42,295 nucleotides of DNA from Candidatus Alectryocaccomicrobium excrementavium (GCA_018716755.1 DVJN01000217.1:1-42295), one strand, 5' to 3'; counted from the stretch's first letter, positions 25,810 through 36,024 are shown. Notes: generated from the letters alone by a model not told the origin. Program-made: numbers and translations.

Positions 25810-26592
25810 TTACAGCCCTAAGAGCCGCGCCGCGTTATCATAGAAAATGGCCTGCTTTTCCTCCTGTGTGAGCGCAAGCGCTTCCAGGCGCCGCTTTTCC
25901 TCGCCGGGATTCCACATGGGGTAGTCGCTGCCGAAGAGCACGTGATCCACGCCGAACGCGCGGATGATTTCCACCGCGCGCTCGGGGGAAAGCGCGAAAA
26001 GCGAGCTGGATGTATCCACATACACGCCCGTGCCAGGCAGCAAATCCACGGCTTCTTCCCATTCGCTGTAGCCGCCCAGGTGCGCGCAAATCGCCGTGAG
26101 GCGGGGGAAGCGCTGCATCACCTCGGCCATGCGGCGCGGATTGGAATAGGGATAGCGCTTATCGCCCGTGTGAATCAGCACGGGGAGCCGCCCTTCCAGC
26201 GCCTCGAACATTTTCAGCGCGCGCGGCTCATTGAGGGCGAACAGCTGCATATCCGGGTGGATTTTGATGCCTTTGAGGCCCAGGGAAACCGCATAGTCGA
26301 TGTCCGCCGCGATGTCCGGGCTGTCGGGGTGCAGGGTGCCAAACCCCACCAGCTTATCGGGGTGCTCGCGCACGCACTGGGCGATGTAATCATCGATGTG
26401 GCGCGTGCGTTTGGGCGACATGGCCACGGAGTGCACGAGAAAGCGGGTGATGCCGTTTTTTTCGCCGATATCAAGCAGCGTGCCGAGCGTTCCGTCGCAA
26501 AGGACGGGGATATCATAAAATTCGGCGATGCTGTGCGCCGCTTTCAGGGCGATGGCGTCGGGATAGATATGGGCATGTGCGTCAAAAATCAT
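25810..26592 (-). CDS. amidohydrolase / TIM-barrel metal-dependent hydrolase
   Basis: MIFDAHAHIYPDAIALKAA...GIKIHPDMQLFALN...HTGDKRYPYSNPRRMAEVMQRFPRLTAICAHLGG...VLFGSDYPMWNP. Confidence 0.93.
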   Translation of the reverse strand: MIFDAHAHIYPDAIALKAAHSIAEFYDIPVLCDGTLGTLLDIGEKNGITRFLVHSVAMSPKRTRHIDDYIAQCVREHPDKLVGFGTLHPDSPDIAADIDYAVSLGLKGIKIHPDMQLFALNEPRALKMFEALEGRLPVLIHTGDKRYPYSNPRRMAEVMQRFPRLTAICAHLGGYSEWEEAVDLLPGTGVYVDTSSSLFALSPERAVEIIRAFGVDHVLFGSDYPMWNPGEEKRRLEALALTQEEKQAIFYDNAARLLGL

Positions 26593-26620
26593 GGACTCAC
26601 CTTCCGGCTCGATTGGTATT

Positions 26621-27427
26621 TTACCCGCCTATTGTACCAGAGGATTGTAAACTGCGCAATCCATATAGGGCAATTCTGCTGGCAGCCTCGATGGCGCGCG
26701 ATGTGCATGAGCGTTCCGCGGGCACGGGATAACCGTCCGCCTGGAAGAGGAAGGCAGAAAGTGCGTGCGCGTTTTCCTCCGGCCGGGCGGCGCAGAATTC
26801 GCGCCTTTCCGGGTGGTAGAGCAGCGATCCGACGATATCGTCCCGCGTGACATAATTGACGGCGGCCGCGTGCAGGCGCGCCTTTTGCGCGCGGTCGAGC
26901 TGGTCGCGGCGGAAGCCCTGCCCATTGAAGGCGATGGCGCGCGCCTGGGGGTTTTTGGCCACTGCCAGCGCGTAAAGCGCGTTGTGCCCGCCTTTGGAAT
27001 GCCCTGTGATGGTGAGCGCACCCGTTGGGAAACGGTTGACCAGGCGGTAAATGTCCTGGTACTGCACGGAAGTGCCAAAGGGCGCGGCGAAATTGTCCGT
27101 CCAGTCCACGAGCGACGGCGCGCACGGGCCGCTTTCAGAGCCGCGCAGCGCCAGCGTCACGCTCCCCTCCGGGTCGAGAAACGCGTAGGCGGCAAATCCC
27201 GTGCTGGCGTTTCGGTTGATATAGTGCAGCACCATCAGGTGGCTTTGCGCGAGCGCGTCCAGCGCGTTTTGGGCAAAATCGCTCAGCGCGCCGCAGGGCG
27301 GGTCTTCCCGGGCGGCGGCGCAGGCTTCGCGCAGGGGAAAGGGGCCGCGGCCCAGGCGGCGCACCAGCGCGCGCGGCAGGTCTATGTAGCTGAATTCACA
27401 CAGGTATGCCAGCGTTTCGGGCGGCAT
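26621..27427 (-). CDS. Mbeg1-like (DUF2974) lipase/hydrolase
   Basis: MPPETLAYLCEFSYIDLPRAL...STGFAAYAFLDPEGSVTLALRGSES...LTITGHSKGGHNALYALAVAK. Confidence 0.82.
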   Translation of the reverse strand: MPPETLAYLCEFSYIDLPRALVRRLGRGPFPLREACAAAREDPPCGALSDFAQNALDALAQSHLMVLHYINRNASTGFAAYAFLDPEGSVTLALRGSESGPCAPSLVDWTDNFAAPFGTSVQYQDIYRLVNRFPTGALTITGHSKGGHNALYALAVAKNPQARAIAFNGQGFRRDQLDRAQKARLHAAAVNYVTRDDIVGSLLYHPERREFCAARPEENAHALSAFLFQADGYPVPAERSCTSRAIEAASRIALYGLRSLQSSGTIGG

Positions 27428-27551
27428 ACGATCACGCTCCTTTCGGCGGGCAGGCGCCCGCGGCATTGTATGCGTAGAACGCGCGCGGCGCCCGGGGCAT
27501 ATGGATGCACGGGGCGGATTCTGCCCCGGAACTCGGAAAGGAAGATGGCGT

Positions 27552-27773
27552 TTGACGCTTTATGATATGGCTCCGGGCCGGGAGGGCATAATCGCCCGGC
27601 TCGGCGAACATGGCGCGATGCGGCGGCGCTTATTGGATATGGGCTTCACGCAAGGCGCGCTGGCGCGCTGTGAATTTTTAGGCCCATCGGGCGGCATGCG
27701 CGCCTATCGCGTGCGGGGCGCGCTGGTGGCGCTCCGGCGGGAGAATGCAAGGAACATTTTTCTGGAGGGATAG
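27552..27773 (+). CDS. feoA: ferrous iron transport protein A
   Basis: LTLYDMAPGREGIIARLGEHGAMRRRLLDMGFTQGALARCEF...ALRRENARNIFL; TTG start after AAAGGAAG RBS; adjacent to feoB. Confidence 0.85.
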   Translation: MTLYDMAPGREGIIARLGEHGAMRRRLLDMGFTQGALARCEFLGPSGGMRAYRVRGALVALRRENARNIFLEG

Positions 27774-27774
27774 C

Positions 27775-29802
27775 ATGAGCAGGGCGGAAACGGACTGGGT
27801 GATCGCGCTCGCAGGCAACCCCAATGTGGGCAAGAGCACGCTGTTCAATTGGATGACCGGCCTTAAGCAGCATACGGGCAACTGGCCGGGGAAGACGGTG
27901 GAACTGGCGCAGGGCGTGGCGAAGGCGGATAGGAGCGTGCGCGTGGTGGATTTGCCCGGCACGTATTCGCTCATGGCACATTCCAGGGAAGAAGAGCTTG
28001 CGCGCGATTTTCTGCTGTTCGAGCGCGTGGACGTCGTTGTGGCCGTCTGCGACGCGACGTGTTTGGCGCGCAATTTGAACCTGGCGCTGCAGGCGCTGGA
28101 AACCGGCAAGCGCGTGGTGGTGTGCGTCAATTTGCTCGATGAGGCGCGGCGCAGCCGCATTTCCATCGATTTGCGGCGGCTGGAAGCGCTGCTGGGCGTG
28201 CCTGTCGTGGGCGCCAGCGCGCGGAGCAACCAGGGTGTGGAGGAACTGCTCCGCCGCGCGCGAACCTGCCCGCTGCCCCGGTTTGCGCTGCCGGTTGCTT
28301 ATCCCGCGCCGGTTGCGCGCGCGGTGGACGCTGTGGCCGCGCGGCTGAATGGGGGAAGCCTCGACCGCCGCTATCTCGCCATGCGGTTGCTCGATGGCGG
28401 CGAAGCGTTTTGGAAGCGGGCGCAGGCCCAGCTGGGCGTGCCCGAGGAGGCGTTGCGGCAAGCCCGAAAAGAACGTGCGGCCCTGCTGGCGGCAGGATAC
28501 GATGAAGATACATGGAGCGATGCGGTGGTTGCCGCGATTTACCGCCGGGCGGACGAAATCGCCGCCCAGACCGTCCGCCACGCGGACGCGCGCCGCCTGG
28601 AAGGGCAGCGCGCCGTGGACCGGCTGGTCACCAGCCGCCGCGTGGGCATCCCGCTGATGCTCCTTTTGCTTATGCTGGTATTCTATCTCACCATCGCGGG
28701 TGCGAATGCGCCCTCGCAATGGCTCTCGCAGCATTTGCTCGGCCTGCAGGGCGGTTTCTTTTCGGCCCTGCAGGCGTGGGGCGCGCCGCTCTGGCTGGCG
28801 GACGCGCTGGTCAATGGCGTATACCGCACGCTGGCCTGGGTGGTTTCTGCCATGCTGCCGCCCATGGCGATTTTCTTTCCCCTGTTTACGCTGCTGGAAG
28901 ATTTGGGCTATTTGCCGCGCGTGGCCTTCAATCTGGATGGCGCGCTGCGCCGTTGCCGGGCCTGCGGCAAGCAGGCGCTCACCATGGCGATGGGCTTTGG
29001 CTGCAATGCGGTGGGCGTGATGGGCTGCCGGATCATCGATTCCCCGCGCGAACGGCTGGTCGCGATCCTCACCAACAGCCTTGTGCCCTGCAATGGCCGG
29101 TTTCCCCTGTTGCTTTTGCTGATCGCGATGTTCTTTTCGGGGGCCAATTCTGTGGCTACGGCCGTTTTGCTCACGGCCGCGGTGGCGCTGGGCGTTTTCG
29201 CCACGTTTTTCGCCTCCTGGCTGCTCTCGCGCACCGTGCTGCGCGGCATGCCTTCGGCGTTTGCGCTGGAACTGCCGCCTTACCGGCGCCCACAGGTGGG
29301 GAAGGTGATTGTGCGCTCTGTGCTCGACCGCACGGTTTTTGTGCTCGGCCGCGCGGCCCTGGTCGCCGCTCCGGCGGGGCTCGTTTTGTGGCTGATGGCG
29401 AATGCGCGCGCGGGCGGCATGAGCCTGCTCGCGCATGGCATCGCGTTTTTCGATCCATTTGCCCGCTGGATTGGCCTGGATGGCACGCTGTTCATGGCGT
29501 TTTTGCTGGGATTCCCGGCCAATGAAATCGTGCTGCCCATTGCCCTGATGGGCTATCTGGCTGAAGGCGCGCTGGTGGAAGCGGGCGATGCGCTCCAGCT
29601 GCGCGCGCTGCTTCTCGCCAATGGATGGACGCTGGAAACCGCCGTATGTACGCTGCTGTTTTCGCTGATGCACTGGCCATGCTCCACTACCTGCCTGACA
29701 ATATACCGGGAAACGCGCTCCTGGAAATGGACGCTGTTGGCCATGGCACTGCCAACGGCCATGGGCCTGTCCGCCTGCGCGCTCGCAGCGCGGATCCTGT
29801 AG
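27775..29802 (+). CDS. feoB: ferrous iron transport protein B
   Basis: VIALAGNPNVGKSTLFNWMTGLKQHTGNWPGKTVE...VVDLPGTYSL; membrane core; RBS GGAGGG. Confidence 0.97.
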   Translation: MSRAETDWVIALAGNPNVGKSTLFNWMTGLKQHTGNWPGKTVELAQGVAKADRSVRVVDLPGTYSLMAHSREEELARDFLLFERVDVVVAVCDATCLARNLNLALQALETGKRVVVCVNLLDEARRSRISIDLRRLEALLGVPVVGASARSNQGVEELLRRARTCPLPRFALPVAYPAPVARAVDAVAARLNGGSLDRRYLAMRLLDGGEAFWKRAQAQLGVPEEALRQARKERAALLAAGYDEDTWSDAVVAAIYRRADEIAAQTVRHADARRLEGQRAVDRLVTSRRVGIPLMLLLLMLVFYLTIAGANAPSQWLSQHLLGLQGGFFSALQAWGAPLWLADALVNGVYRTLAWVVSAMLPPMAIFFPLFTLLEDLGYLPRVAFNLDGALRRCRACGKQALTMAMGFGCNAVGVMGCRIIDSPRERLVAILTNSLVPCNGRFPLLLLLIAMFFSGANSVATAVLLTAAVALGVFATFFASWLLSRTVLRGMPSAFALELPPYRRPQVGKVIVRSVLDRTVFVLGRAALVAAPAGLVLWLMANARAGGMSLLAHGIAFFDPFARWIGLDGTLFMAFLLGFPANEIVLPIALMGYLAEGALVEAGDALQLRALLLANGWTLETAVCTLLFSLMHWPCSTTCLTIYRETRSWKWTLLAMALPTAMGLSACALAARIL

Positions 29803-29811
29803 GCAAAAAGA

Positions 29812-29848
29812 TTCCCGCCGCGCGTTGGATACGGACGCGCGGCGGGAA
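29812..29848 (-). terminator. intrinsic terminator of the giant LRR/dockerin gene
   Basis: 14-bp stem TTCCCGCCGCGCGT/ACGCGCGGCGGGAA followed on minus strand by TCTTTTTGCC. Confidence 0.8.
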
Positions 29849-29860
29849 AGATGTAAGCTC

Positions 29861-29891
29861 GCGGCGCGCGCGTTTGAGGAACGCGCGCCGC
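29861..29891 (-). repeat. second GC-rich inverted repeat just upstream of the terminator
   Basis: GCGGCGCGCG...CGCGCGCCGC, followed on minus strand by CGAGC rather than a U-tract. Confidence 0.5.
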
Positions 29892-29911
29892 AAAAGTGAG
29901 GGGGTCAGTGG

Positions 29912-32900
29912 TTAACCCAGGTACAGGTCGATGATGGCGTTCACGTCAGACACGCTCAGCCGGTCATCGTTGTTGACGTTGGCGGCGAGCCACTGCTCGT
30001 GCCGCACGACCTCGGTCTTGAGGAACACATCGATGGTGAGGTTGATGTCGCTGACGCTGATTCGGCCGTCGCGGTTCACATCGCCCGCGATGGAGAGCGT
30101 TGCGGTTTCCACTTCGTTGCCGTTCACATCGAGCATGGTGATGGTGTAGCCCGTCGCGATGGTCGCGGTTGCGGCAACCGAAGCGCCGTTGCGGTCGTTC
30201 ACCTGGAAACGGCCCAGGCCATCGTTCAGGTTGCCCATCAGCGTTTGCGCGGTGGTGCCGGCCGGGATGTTGTACAGGTATTCGATGCCGGATTCCTCCA
30301 CCTGGCGGTACGGCGCGCCCGCGTTCACCACGATCTGGCTGTCAAGCGCTTCGCTGCGCGGCTCCTGATAGACATTCACGGTGATGAGCTGCTGCAGGTT
30401 GTTGGCGTCCTTCCAGAGGATCTTCAGCGAGGACTGCCGCGCGGTGGTGCCGGTGTTCTGCGTGACCATGATGCCGATGGAGGCATTGCCGGTGCCGGAG
30501 ATGGTGCGCGCCGCGCTGGCGCCCGTGGGATCCGTGGTGCGGTTGTACACCGTCAGCCAGGCGTCGGTGGTATCGATCGTCCAGTTGGTGTTGGACGAGA
30601 GGTTGAAGGTGCCGCCCGCGCCGGCGCGGTAGGTGGCCAGCAGGCTCTGGTTGGTCAGCAGGTCGGTAGAGAGCCGGGGCACGAAAGCCTCCACGTACAC
30701 GTTGATACCATTTTCCTTCGCGTACACATAGGCCGCAGAATTTTCCACGCAATGGATGCGCAGGTTCTGGTTCGCGCCGCTAAAGGCGCCAGTCGCGATG
30801 GTGGTCACGCTGTCGGGGATGCTGATCTCCTCCAGGCTCGAGCAGTTGGCAAACGCGTAGTCGCCAATGTAGGTCACGGTGGTCGGGATGCTCACTTTCG
30901 TGAGGCTGGTGCAGTTATAGAACGCGTAGGGGTTGATGTGCGTCGCCCCGCTGTTGATCGTCACGCTGGTGAGGTTCTTGCAGGACTGGAACGCGCGGTT
31001 GCTGATCGTCTTCACGCTCGAGGGAATGATCACGCTCGCGAGGCTGGAACCCTGGAACGCGCCCGTTCCAATGGAGGTTACGCTCGTGGGGATCGAGATC
31101 GAGGTGATCGAACTGTTCAGGAAGGCGTTCGCGCTGATCGAGGTGATCGTCGAAGGCAGCGTTACGCTCTTCAGGTAGCGCGAGTTGGCGAACGCGCCGC
31201 TCGCAATAGCGACGATGGTCGCCGGGGTCTCATCGTTGATGGTGCTCAGCTTCAGCTCGCTTATGTTCTTGGCCGGCGGGAACCGCAGCAGTGTGGTGCT
31301 GTAGCTGCGGGTGAAGAGCACGCCATCGAAGTCCAGGAAATTGGGGTTGCTCCCGTGCACTTCGAACGCGGCCAGGTTCGTGCAGCCATCCACAAAATCG
31401 GAGCTGATGCTGGTGACGCTGCTGGGGATGTAGAGCGAGGTCAGCTTCGTGCAGCCATTGAACGCGCCGGAACCAATGCTGGTGAGGCGGTAACCCGTGC
31501 CCTTGCCTGCCGCGCCCACGTAATTGGCCAGCTGCGTGCAGCCGGAGAACGCCTTGGCGCCGATGCTCACCAGCGAGGTCGGGATGATGATGCCGGTGAT
31601 GCGGGTGTTCATCAGCGCGCCCTCGGGCAGGCCCACCAGGCCGGAAGGAATCGTAAACGCGGTCAGATCCGTGTTGGCAAAGGCATAAGCGCCCATGGAG
31701 GTCACGCCCTGCATGCCATTCACCTGCAATAGTTCGGAGCCTTCGAACGCGTTCGCGCCGATGCTGGAAATGCAGGCGGGGATCGTCACGCTGGTGACGG
31801 TCGCATTGTTCTGGAACGCGCCATCGCCAATGGCCGTTACCACGCGGCCGCCCAGATTCGTCGGCAGGGTGATGTTGCTGGCGGTGCCCGTGTAGCCCGT
31901 GATGGTCGCCGTGGTGCCGGTGATCGTGTACTTGTAATCGCCGGAAACCATTTCGCCCGTATCCGGGTCTTCGCTGCCGCCGCCCGCGCCCACGATGATG
32001 GTCATCGTTTCCGCCGGGCCATAGACTTTGACGTTGTCGATTGTGATATAGGCGCTCAGGGCAACGGTGTAGGTCGTGTTGGCGGCAAAATTGCTGCTGT
32101 AAATCAGCATGGTGGTAAGTGTCGAGCTCGCCGGGGTGGTGGTGACGTAGGTCTTGTCGCCTCCAGTCATTTGCAGGCGGTAACCATCTGCCCCAGAGAC
32201 TGGAGTAAACATAACGCTTACGTTTGTCGGGGTGGCGATGTTCAGCGGATCGGCAGTAACAATCGCCGGGGCTGCAGGGCCGACCGTGATGCTGCCCGTG
32301 GCGAGAACGGTGTCGCCAACGCGCACTTCAAGGGTATGCATGCCGTACCCGGCAGCGGTCTTGAGAACCAGCGTTACCGTACCGGTGTCCGAAATGGTTT
32401 CGGTGGTCATGGCGGTAGTCGAGCCGTTGAAGTATAGCCCGGCCGTTTCACCGCGATGCGCCTGTCCGATGCCTTTCAACGTAACGGTGACAGTCTGATC
32501 TTTGCCCGTGAAAGCGATTACTTCCGGCTCAATGGTCATGCTGAGCGCCTTGGTGGAAACGCGTACGGTGGCGATGTCGCTATACACGCCGCCCGACTGT
32601 GCGCGCACGCCGATGGTGAAGGTTTCCGCGTCCGGCAGCGAGTCAGCCGGGATGGTCACGGTCTTTTCCGCCGTCTGCGTCCAGGCGCCATAGGCGCCCG
32701 CTTCGTCCTGGAAAGCGTATTCGTAGGTTACGCCATATTCGTTTTTCACATCGTCCGTGAAGGTGAGGATGTAGCCATCGCCCGCGGAAATGGTGTCCTC
32801 GCTGCTGGAGAGCACGGGGGTGGCAGGCTTCACGGTGAGGGAAGCGATTTCGCCGATTTGAGGCCAGTCGCCAGCGCCGTCCTGATACGTCACGCGCACC

Positions 32901-35900
32901 GAGTATTCGCCCGGCTTGCTCAGCACTTTGAACGGATAGGCCGTACCGCCGATTTCCAGGGTGATATTGCCGTTTGCGTCGCGCAGGGCGTCGGTCACCT
33001 GGATGGTGTCGATCTTCTCCTCGCCCACCTTCACGGCCAGGCGCTGCGCGTCTTCCGGCAGGTTATACACCGTCAAATTGAATTTCGCGCCCTCCACGCT
33101 CATGGAGACCTCGTTCGCAGACAGGTCGAAGCGGGGGAGGGAGCTCTCGATGATGAGAGCCACGTTCAGCTGGCTCTGGCGCGTGAGGCCGCTTTCGCTG
33201 TCCTTCTGCTCAATCACCAGCACGATTTCGGTCGAGGTTGCCTGGAAGCTGAATTCCATGGGCTGGGTCAGGTCGGTGTAGGTTTGCGCGTCGGCGCCGC
33301 GGCGGATGGTGATGGTGTCCACGCGCGGATCCAGATTCGTGGCGGAAATGCGCACCTTCGCGCTGTTGTTGGAACCCAGCAGCGCTTCTTCCACGGTGAA
33401 GGTGCCTTCCGAGAGCGGCTGCGTGCCCACGGCCACGTTCACGGTGGCGGGCTTGCCCACCACGGCGGTTTCGCCGCTGCCCTTGCGGGCTTCGATGGTG
33501 ATGGCGTAGCTCTTGCCGTCCTCGAAATTGCCGCCGGGGATGGTGATGCTGGTGCCCGTGATGGTCGAATGCTCCTTGCCGTCGATCTTTACGATGTAGT
33601 CCTCCGCGCCGCCAACTGCGTTCCAGGTGATCGTCAGCGCTTCGCCAGCGTTGTGCTCAATCTCCGTGCCCGATGTGATTGCGGGAACGGCGGGCGCGAG
33701 CTGGATGGTGGTCGTAAGGGCTTCGATATCCTCTTCTTCTCCATCCGCTCTGAAGCACACGGTGGTGGTGGAGAACATAGGATCGCCAATGGAGAATGTC
33801 GTTTCGATTTTTACGGTGCCGTTTTCGGCCGTAAAATGATCTTGCGCGAATTCAGTATTGAGTGCGGCAATCGTTAGGCTGTCTACCCCTTCGATTTCGG
33901 CGGAGAGGGTATACTTGCCGTTTTCATCCGGGTAGAGCAGGGTTTCCGGCGCTTTCACAAAGCGCGGGCTGCCCTCGTTGGTCAGGGTGATGGTATCGAT
34001 AGCGCTGCGCATCTTACCAGCTTCATACACCGCGCGCACGCCGAAGGTATGCGAGCCGGTGCTCTCAAAGTAAGAAGCGGAGATGGCGTAGCTATTTTCC
34101 GTCAGGCCGGTTTTAAGAACCTCCCAATCCGCATCGTCCGTGCTGTTGGGGTCATCGCCCTTCAGCATGGCCACCGCGTAAGTGATCTCCACGCCCTCGG
34201 CATACTGGTCGGTGTTGTAATTCCAGGTCAGCGTATAATCCTCGCCGGGGGTGTAGGTGCCTGTTTCGGCCACCGTCGGCGCGTTCAACGCGACTTTATG
34301 CGATACGTAGTTCTTCGCGGCTTCCGTGCTTTCCGGATAATACCAATTGCCGCCGTCCTCGTAGGAAGCGATGATGGTATATTGGCCGGGGGTCTTCAGC
34401 AAAGCGTTCACAGCCGCCTCTTTCGTGGTAAACGCAACGGTGCCTTCCTCTACTGCGAAGTATTCCTTCTGCTTGTTGCCAGCCGCGTCCTGCACGTTGA
34501 TGCAAACTTGCTGCACGCCTTCTGGCAGGTTCGCAAAGGTTGCGGTGATGCTGTCCGCGCCGACTACAACATTTACGGTCACCGGATGCACATACTCCGT
34601 CACCTTGAAAGCCTGCTGGGAAACCACGCCGTTAACCTTGGCTTCGATGTAGTAATCGCCAGCCTTGTAGATTGTATACGTGTATTTGCTGGGCTCGCCC
34701 TCTGCCGCTGTAAGCGTGTCGATCACGCCAGACGCGTTGCAGATGCGCACGTAATCAATGGTCGCGCCCTCGGGCACGGTGACGATGGCGGTTACGGTCG
34801 CGTTGCCTTCGCTGTTCAGCGCCACGTCCGAAACATCAATGCCCACTTCCGGCGCGTCGGTAGCGGTCAGATTCACTTCCAGCCGGTCGCCTTCAAATTT
34901 TTCCTCGTCCACCGTGGCGATTGCGCGCACGGAATACTTCGTGCCGTACTTGGCGAGGTCGGAAGAGGAGAGATACAACTTGGTATCGGTGTCAGACTGG
35001 ATGACGATCCAATCCTCTTCTTCCGCGTTTTCCGGCAGGCCCCAATACGATACTTCGTAAGCGATGTTAGCGTCTGCGTATTCCACATCCGATTCCCAGA
35101 TCAGCGTGTAGCTCGCGCCCTGCGTGTATGTGGGCTCCGAAACGAGGGCCGGAGCAACGGGAACGAAAGTGATGGTATCGCGCAGCGCGTAGTCCGCTTC
35201 TTCCTGCGCGGCGTTTTCCAACTTGATGTAAGACGTAACTTTGTAGGCTCCCGGGGTTACGGCGTTTGCGGTGAGGGTAACGCCATACATGCCATCCTTG
35301 ATTTCGGGATCAGCCACCGCTCCCGTACCAGAACCGTTGTTCACGCTGGTGTTGATGACGGCCACTTTCTCAGGAAGCCCGGTGATCTTCACATCGATCA
35401 ACAATTTCCCGTCTTCGATGCGGGTTCGGGTATCGATCTGCGGATCGTATTCGTCCGCGTTCCGGGTCTCTACGTTCTGCGACTCCGTGCTCATCAGCGT
35501 GATGCCATTTGCGGCGTCGCTGGGCACCTGGCCGCCTTCGCCCTCGTTTTCATTTCCCTGTTCGCCTTCGGGAGAAGAAGGTTCGTTGTTCTCTCCTTCC
35601 TTCGGCTCGCTGGAATCGCCTGCGGGCGCGCCCTTCACTTCGAAGGAAGCGGAGCCGCATTCGGCGCCATCGAGTTGCGCCTTGATGGTGTAGCTGCCTG
35701 CGGGCATGTTGAAAGAATTTGAAAACCGTGCCTGCCCTTCAGCATTCACGTCCAGATCAACAGGCCCCAGGGTTTTTCCCCCGCCCTCCAGCGTACTGGT
35801 GGCGTTCCCGGCGTTGGCCGGGAAGCCGCTGAAGCTGGCGGAAACGGTGGTGGTGCCATCCGCACTGGTGGTGGCATCCACGCTGATACTTACGCTTTCC

Positions 35901-35980
35901 GCCAAGGCAAAGCCGCTCATCGAGGTGATGATCAGCATCAGAGCCATCGTCAGCGCAAGCACTCGTCCTTTCAGTTTCAT
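29912..35980 (-). CDS. secreted giant protein: repeated Ig/FnIII-like domains, BspA-like LRR domain, BACON-like domain, C-terminal type I dockerin
   Basis: Signal peptide MKLKGRVLALTMALMLIITSMSGFALAES; LRR_5 motifs (ITSISIPTSVTSIGTGAFQGSSLASVIIPSSVKTISNRAFQSC); SSNTNWTIDTTDAWLTV...ITVNVYQEP; dockerin GDVNRDGRISVSDINLTIDVFL...ANVNNDDRLSVSDVNAIIDLYLG. The longer ORF start at 36034 lies upstream of the predicted TSS. Confidence 0.88.
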   Translation of the reverse strand: MKLKGRVLALTMALMLIITSMSGFALAESVSISVDATTSADGTTTVSASFSGFPANAGNATSTLEGGGKTLGPVDLDVNAEGQARFSNSFNMPAGSYTIKAQLDGAECGSASFEVKGAPAGDSSEPKEGENNEPSSPEGEQGNENEGEGGQVPSDAANGITLMSTESQNVETRNADEYDPQIDTRTRIEDGKLLIDVKITGLPEKVAVINTSVNNGSGTGAVADPEIKDGMYGVTLTANAVTPGAYKVTSYIKLENAAQEEADYALRDTITFVPVAPALVSEPTYTQGASYTLIWESDVEYADANIAYEVSYWGLPENAEEEDWIVIQSDTDTKLYLSSSDLAKYGTKYSVRAIATVDEEKFEGDRLEVNLTATDAPEVGIDVSDVALNSEGNATVTAIVTVPEGATIDYVRICNASGVIDTLTAAEGEPSKYTYTIYKAGDYYIEAKVNGVVSQQAFKVTEYVHPVTVNVVVGADSITATFANLPEGVQQVCINVQDAAGNKQKEYFAVEEGTVAFTTKEAAVNALLKTPGQYTIIASYEDGGNWYYPESTEAAKNYVSHKVALNAPTVAETGTYTPGEDYTLTWNYNTDQYAEGVEITYAVAMLKGDDPNSTDDADWEVLKTGLTENSYAISASYFESTGSHTFGVRAVYEAGKMRSAIDTITLTNEGSPRFVKAPETLLYPDENGKYTLSAEIEGVDSLTIAALNTEFAQDHFTAENGTVKIETTFSIGDPMFSTTTVCFRADGEEEDIEALTTTIQLAPAVPAITSGTEIEHNAGEALTITWNAVGGAEDYIVKIDGKEHSTITGTSITIPGGNFEDGKSYAITIEARKGSGETAVVGKPATVNVAVGTQPLSEGTFTVEEALLGSNNSAKVRISATNLDPRVDTITIRRGADAQTYTDLTQPMEFSFQATSTEIVLVIEQKDSESGLTRQSQLNVALIIESSLPRFDLSANEVSMSVEGAKFNLTVYNLPEDAQRLAVKVGEEKIDTIQVTDALRDANGNITLEIGGTAYPFKVLSKPGEYSVRVTYQDGAGDWPQIGEIASLTVKPATPVLSSSEDTISAGDGYILTFTDDVKNEYGVTYEYAFQDEAGAYGAWTQTAEKTVTIPADSLPDAETFTIGVRAQSGGVYSDIATVRVSTKALSMTIEPEVIAFTGKDQTVTVTLKGIGQAHRGETAGLYFNGSTTAMTTETISDTGTVTLVLKTAAGYGMHTLEVRVGDTVLATGSITVGPAAPAIVTADPLNIATPTNVSVMFTPVSGADGYRLQMTGGDKTYVTTTPASSTLTTMLIYSSNFAANTTYTVALSAYITIDNVKVYGPAETMTIIVGAGGGSEDPDTGEMVSGDYKYTITGTTATITGYTGTASNITLPTNLGGRVVTAIGDGAFQNNATVTSVTIPACISSIGANAFEGSELLQVNGMQGVTSMGAYAFANTDLTAFTIPSGLVGLPEGALMNTRITGIIIPTSLVSIGAKAFSGCTQLANYVGAAGKGTGYRLTSIGSGAFNGCTKLTSLYIPSSVTSISSDFVDGCTNLAAFEVHGSNPNFLDFDGVLFTRSYSTTLLRFPPAKNISELKLSTINDETPATIVAIASGAFANSRYLKSVTLPSTITSISANAFLNSSITSISIPTSVTSIGTGAFQGSSLASVIIPSSVKTISNRAFQSCKNLTSVTINSGATHINPYAFYNCTSLTKVSIPTTVTYIGDYAFANCSSLEEISIPDSVTTIATGAFSGANQNLRIHCVENSAAYVYAKENGINVYVEAFVPRLSTDLLTNQSLLATYRAGAGGTFNLSSNTNWTIDTTDAWLTVYNRTTDPTGASAARTISGTGNASIGIMVTQNTGTTARQSSLKILWKDANNLQQLITVNVYQEPRSEALDSQIVVNAGAPYRQVEESGIEYLYNIPAGTTAQTLMGNLNDGLGRFQVNDRNGASVAATATIATGYTITMLDVNGNEVETATLSIAGDVNRDGRISVSDINLTIDVFLKTEVVRHEQWLAANVNNDDRLSVSDVNAIIDLYLG

Positions 35981-36024
35981 GGTCAATTCCCCCTCAAACA
36001 AGGTATTTGTATCCATCTGCGGGT

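Noticed and set aside
27646-29673. 675-aa minus-strand ORF over feoB
   Set aside because: Antisense artefact; feoB on the plus strand is unambiguous and has an RBS
29999-35722. Long plus-strand ORFs (29999..31732, 32456..33877, 34049..35722) opposite the giant protein
   Set aside because: Antisense artefacts; the minus frame has signal peptide, promoter, RBS, domains and terminator
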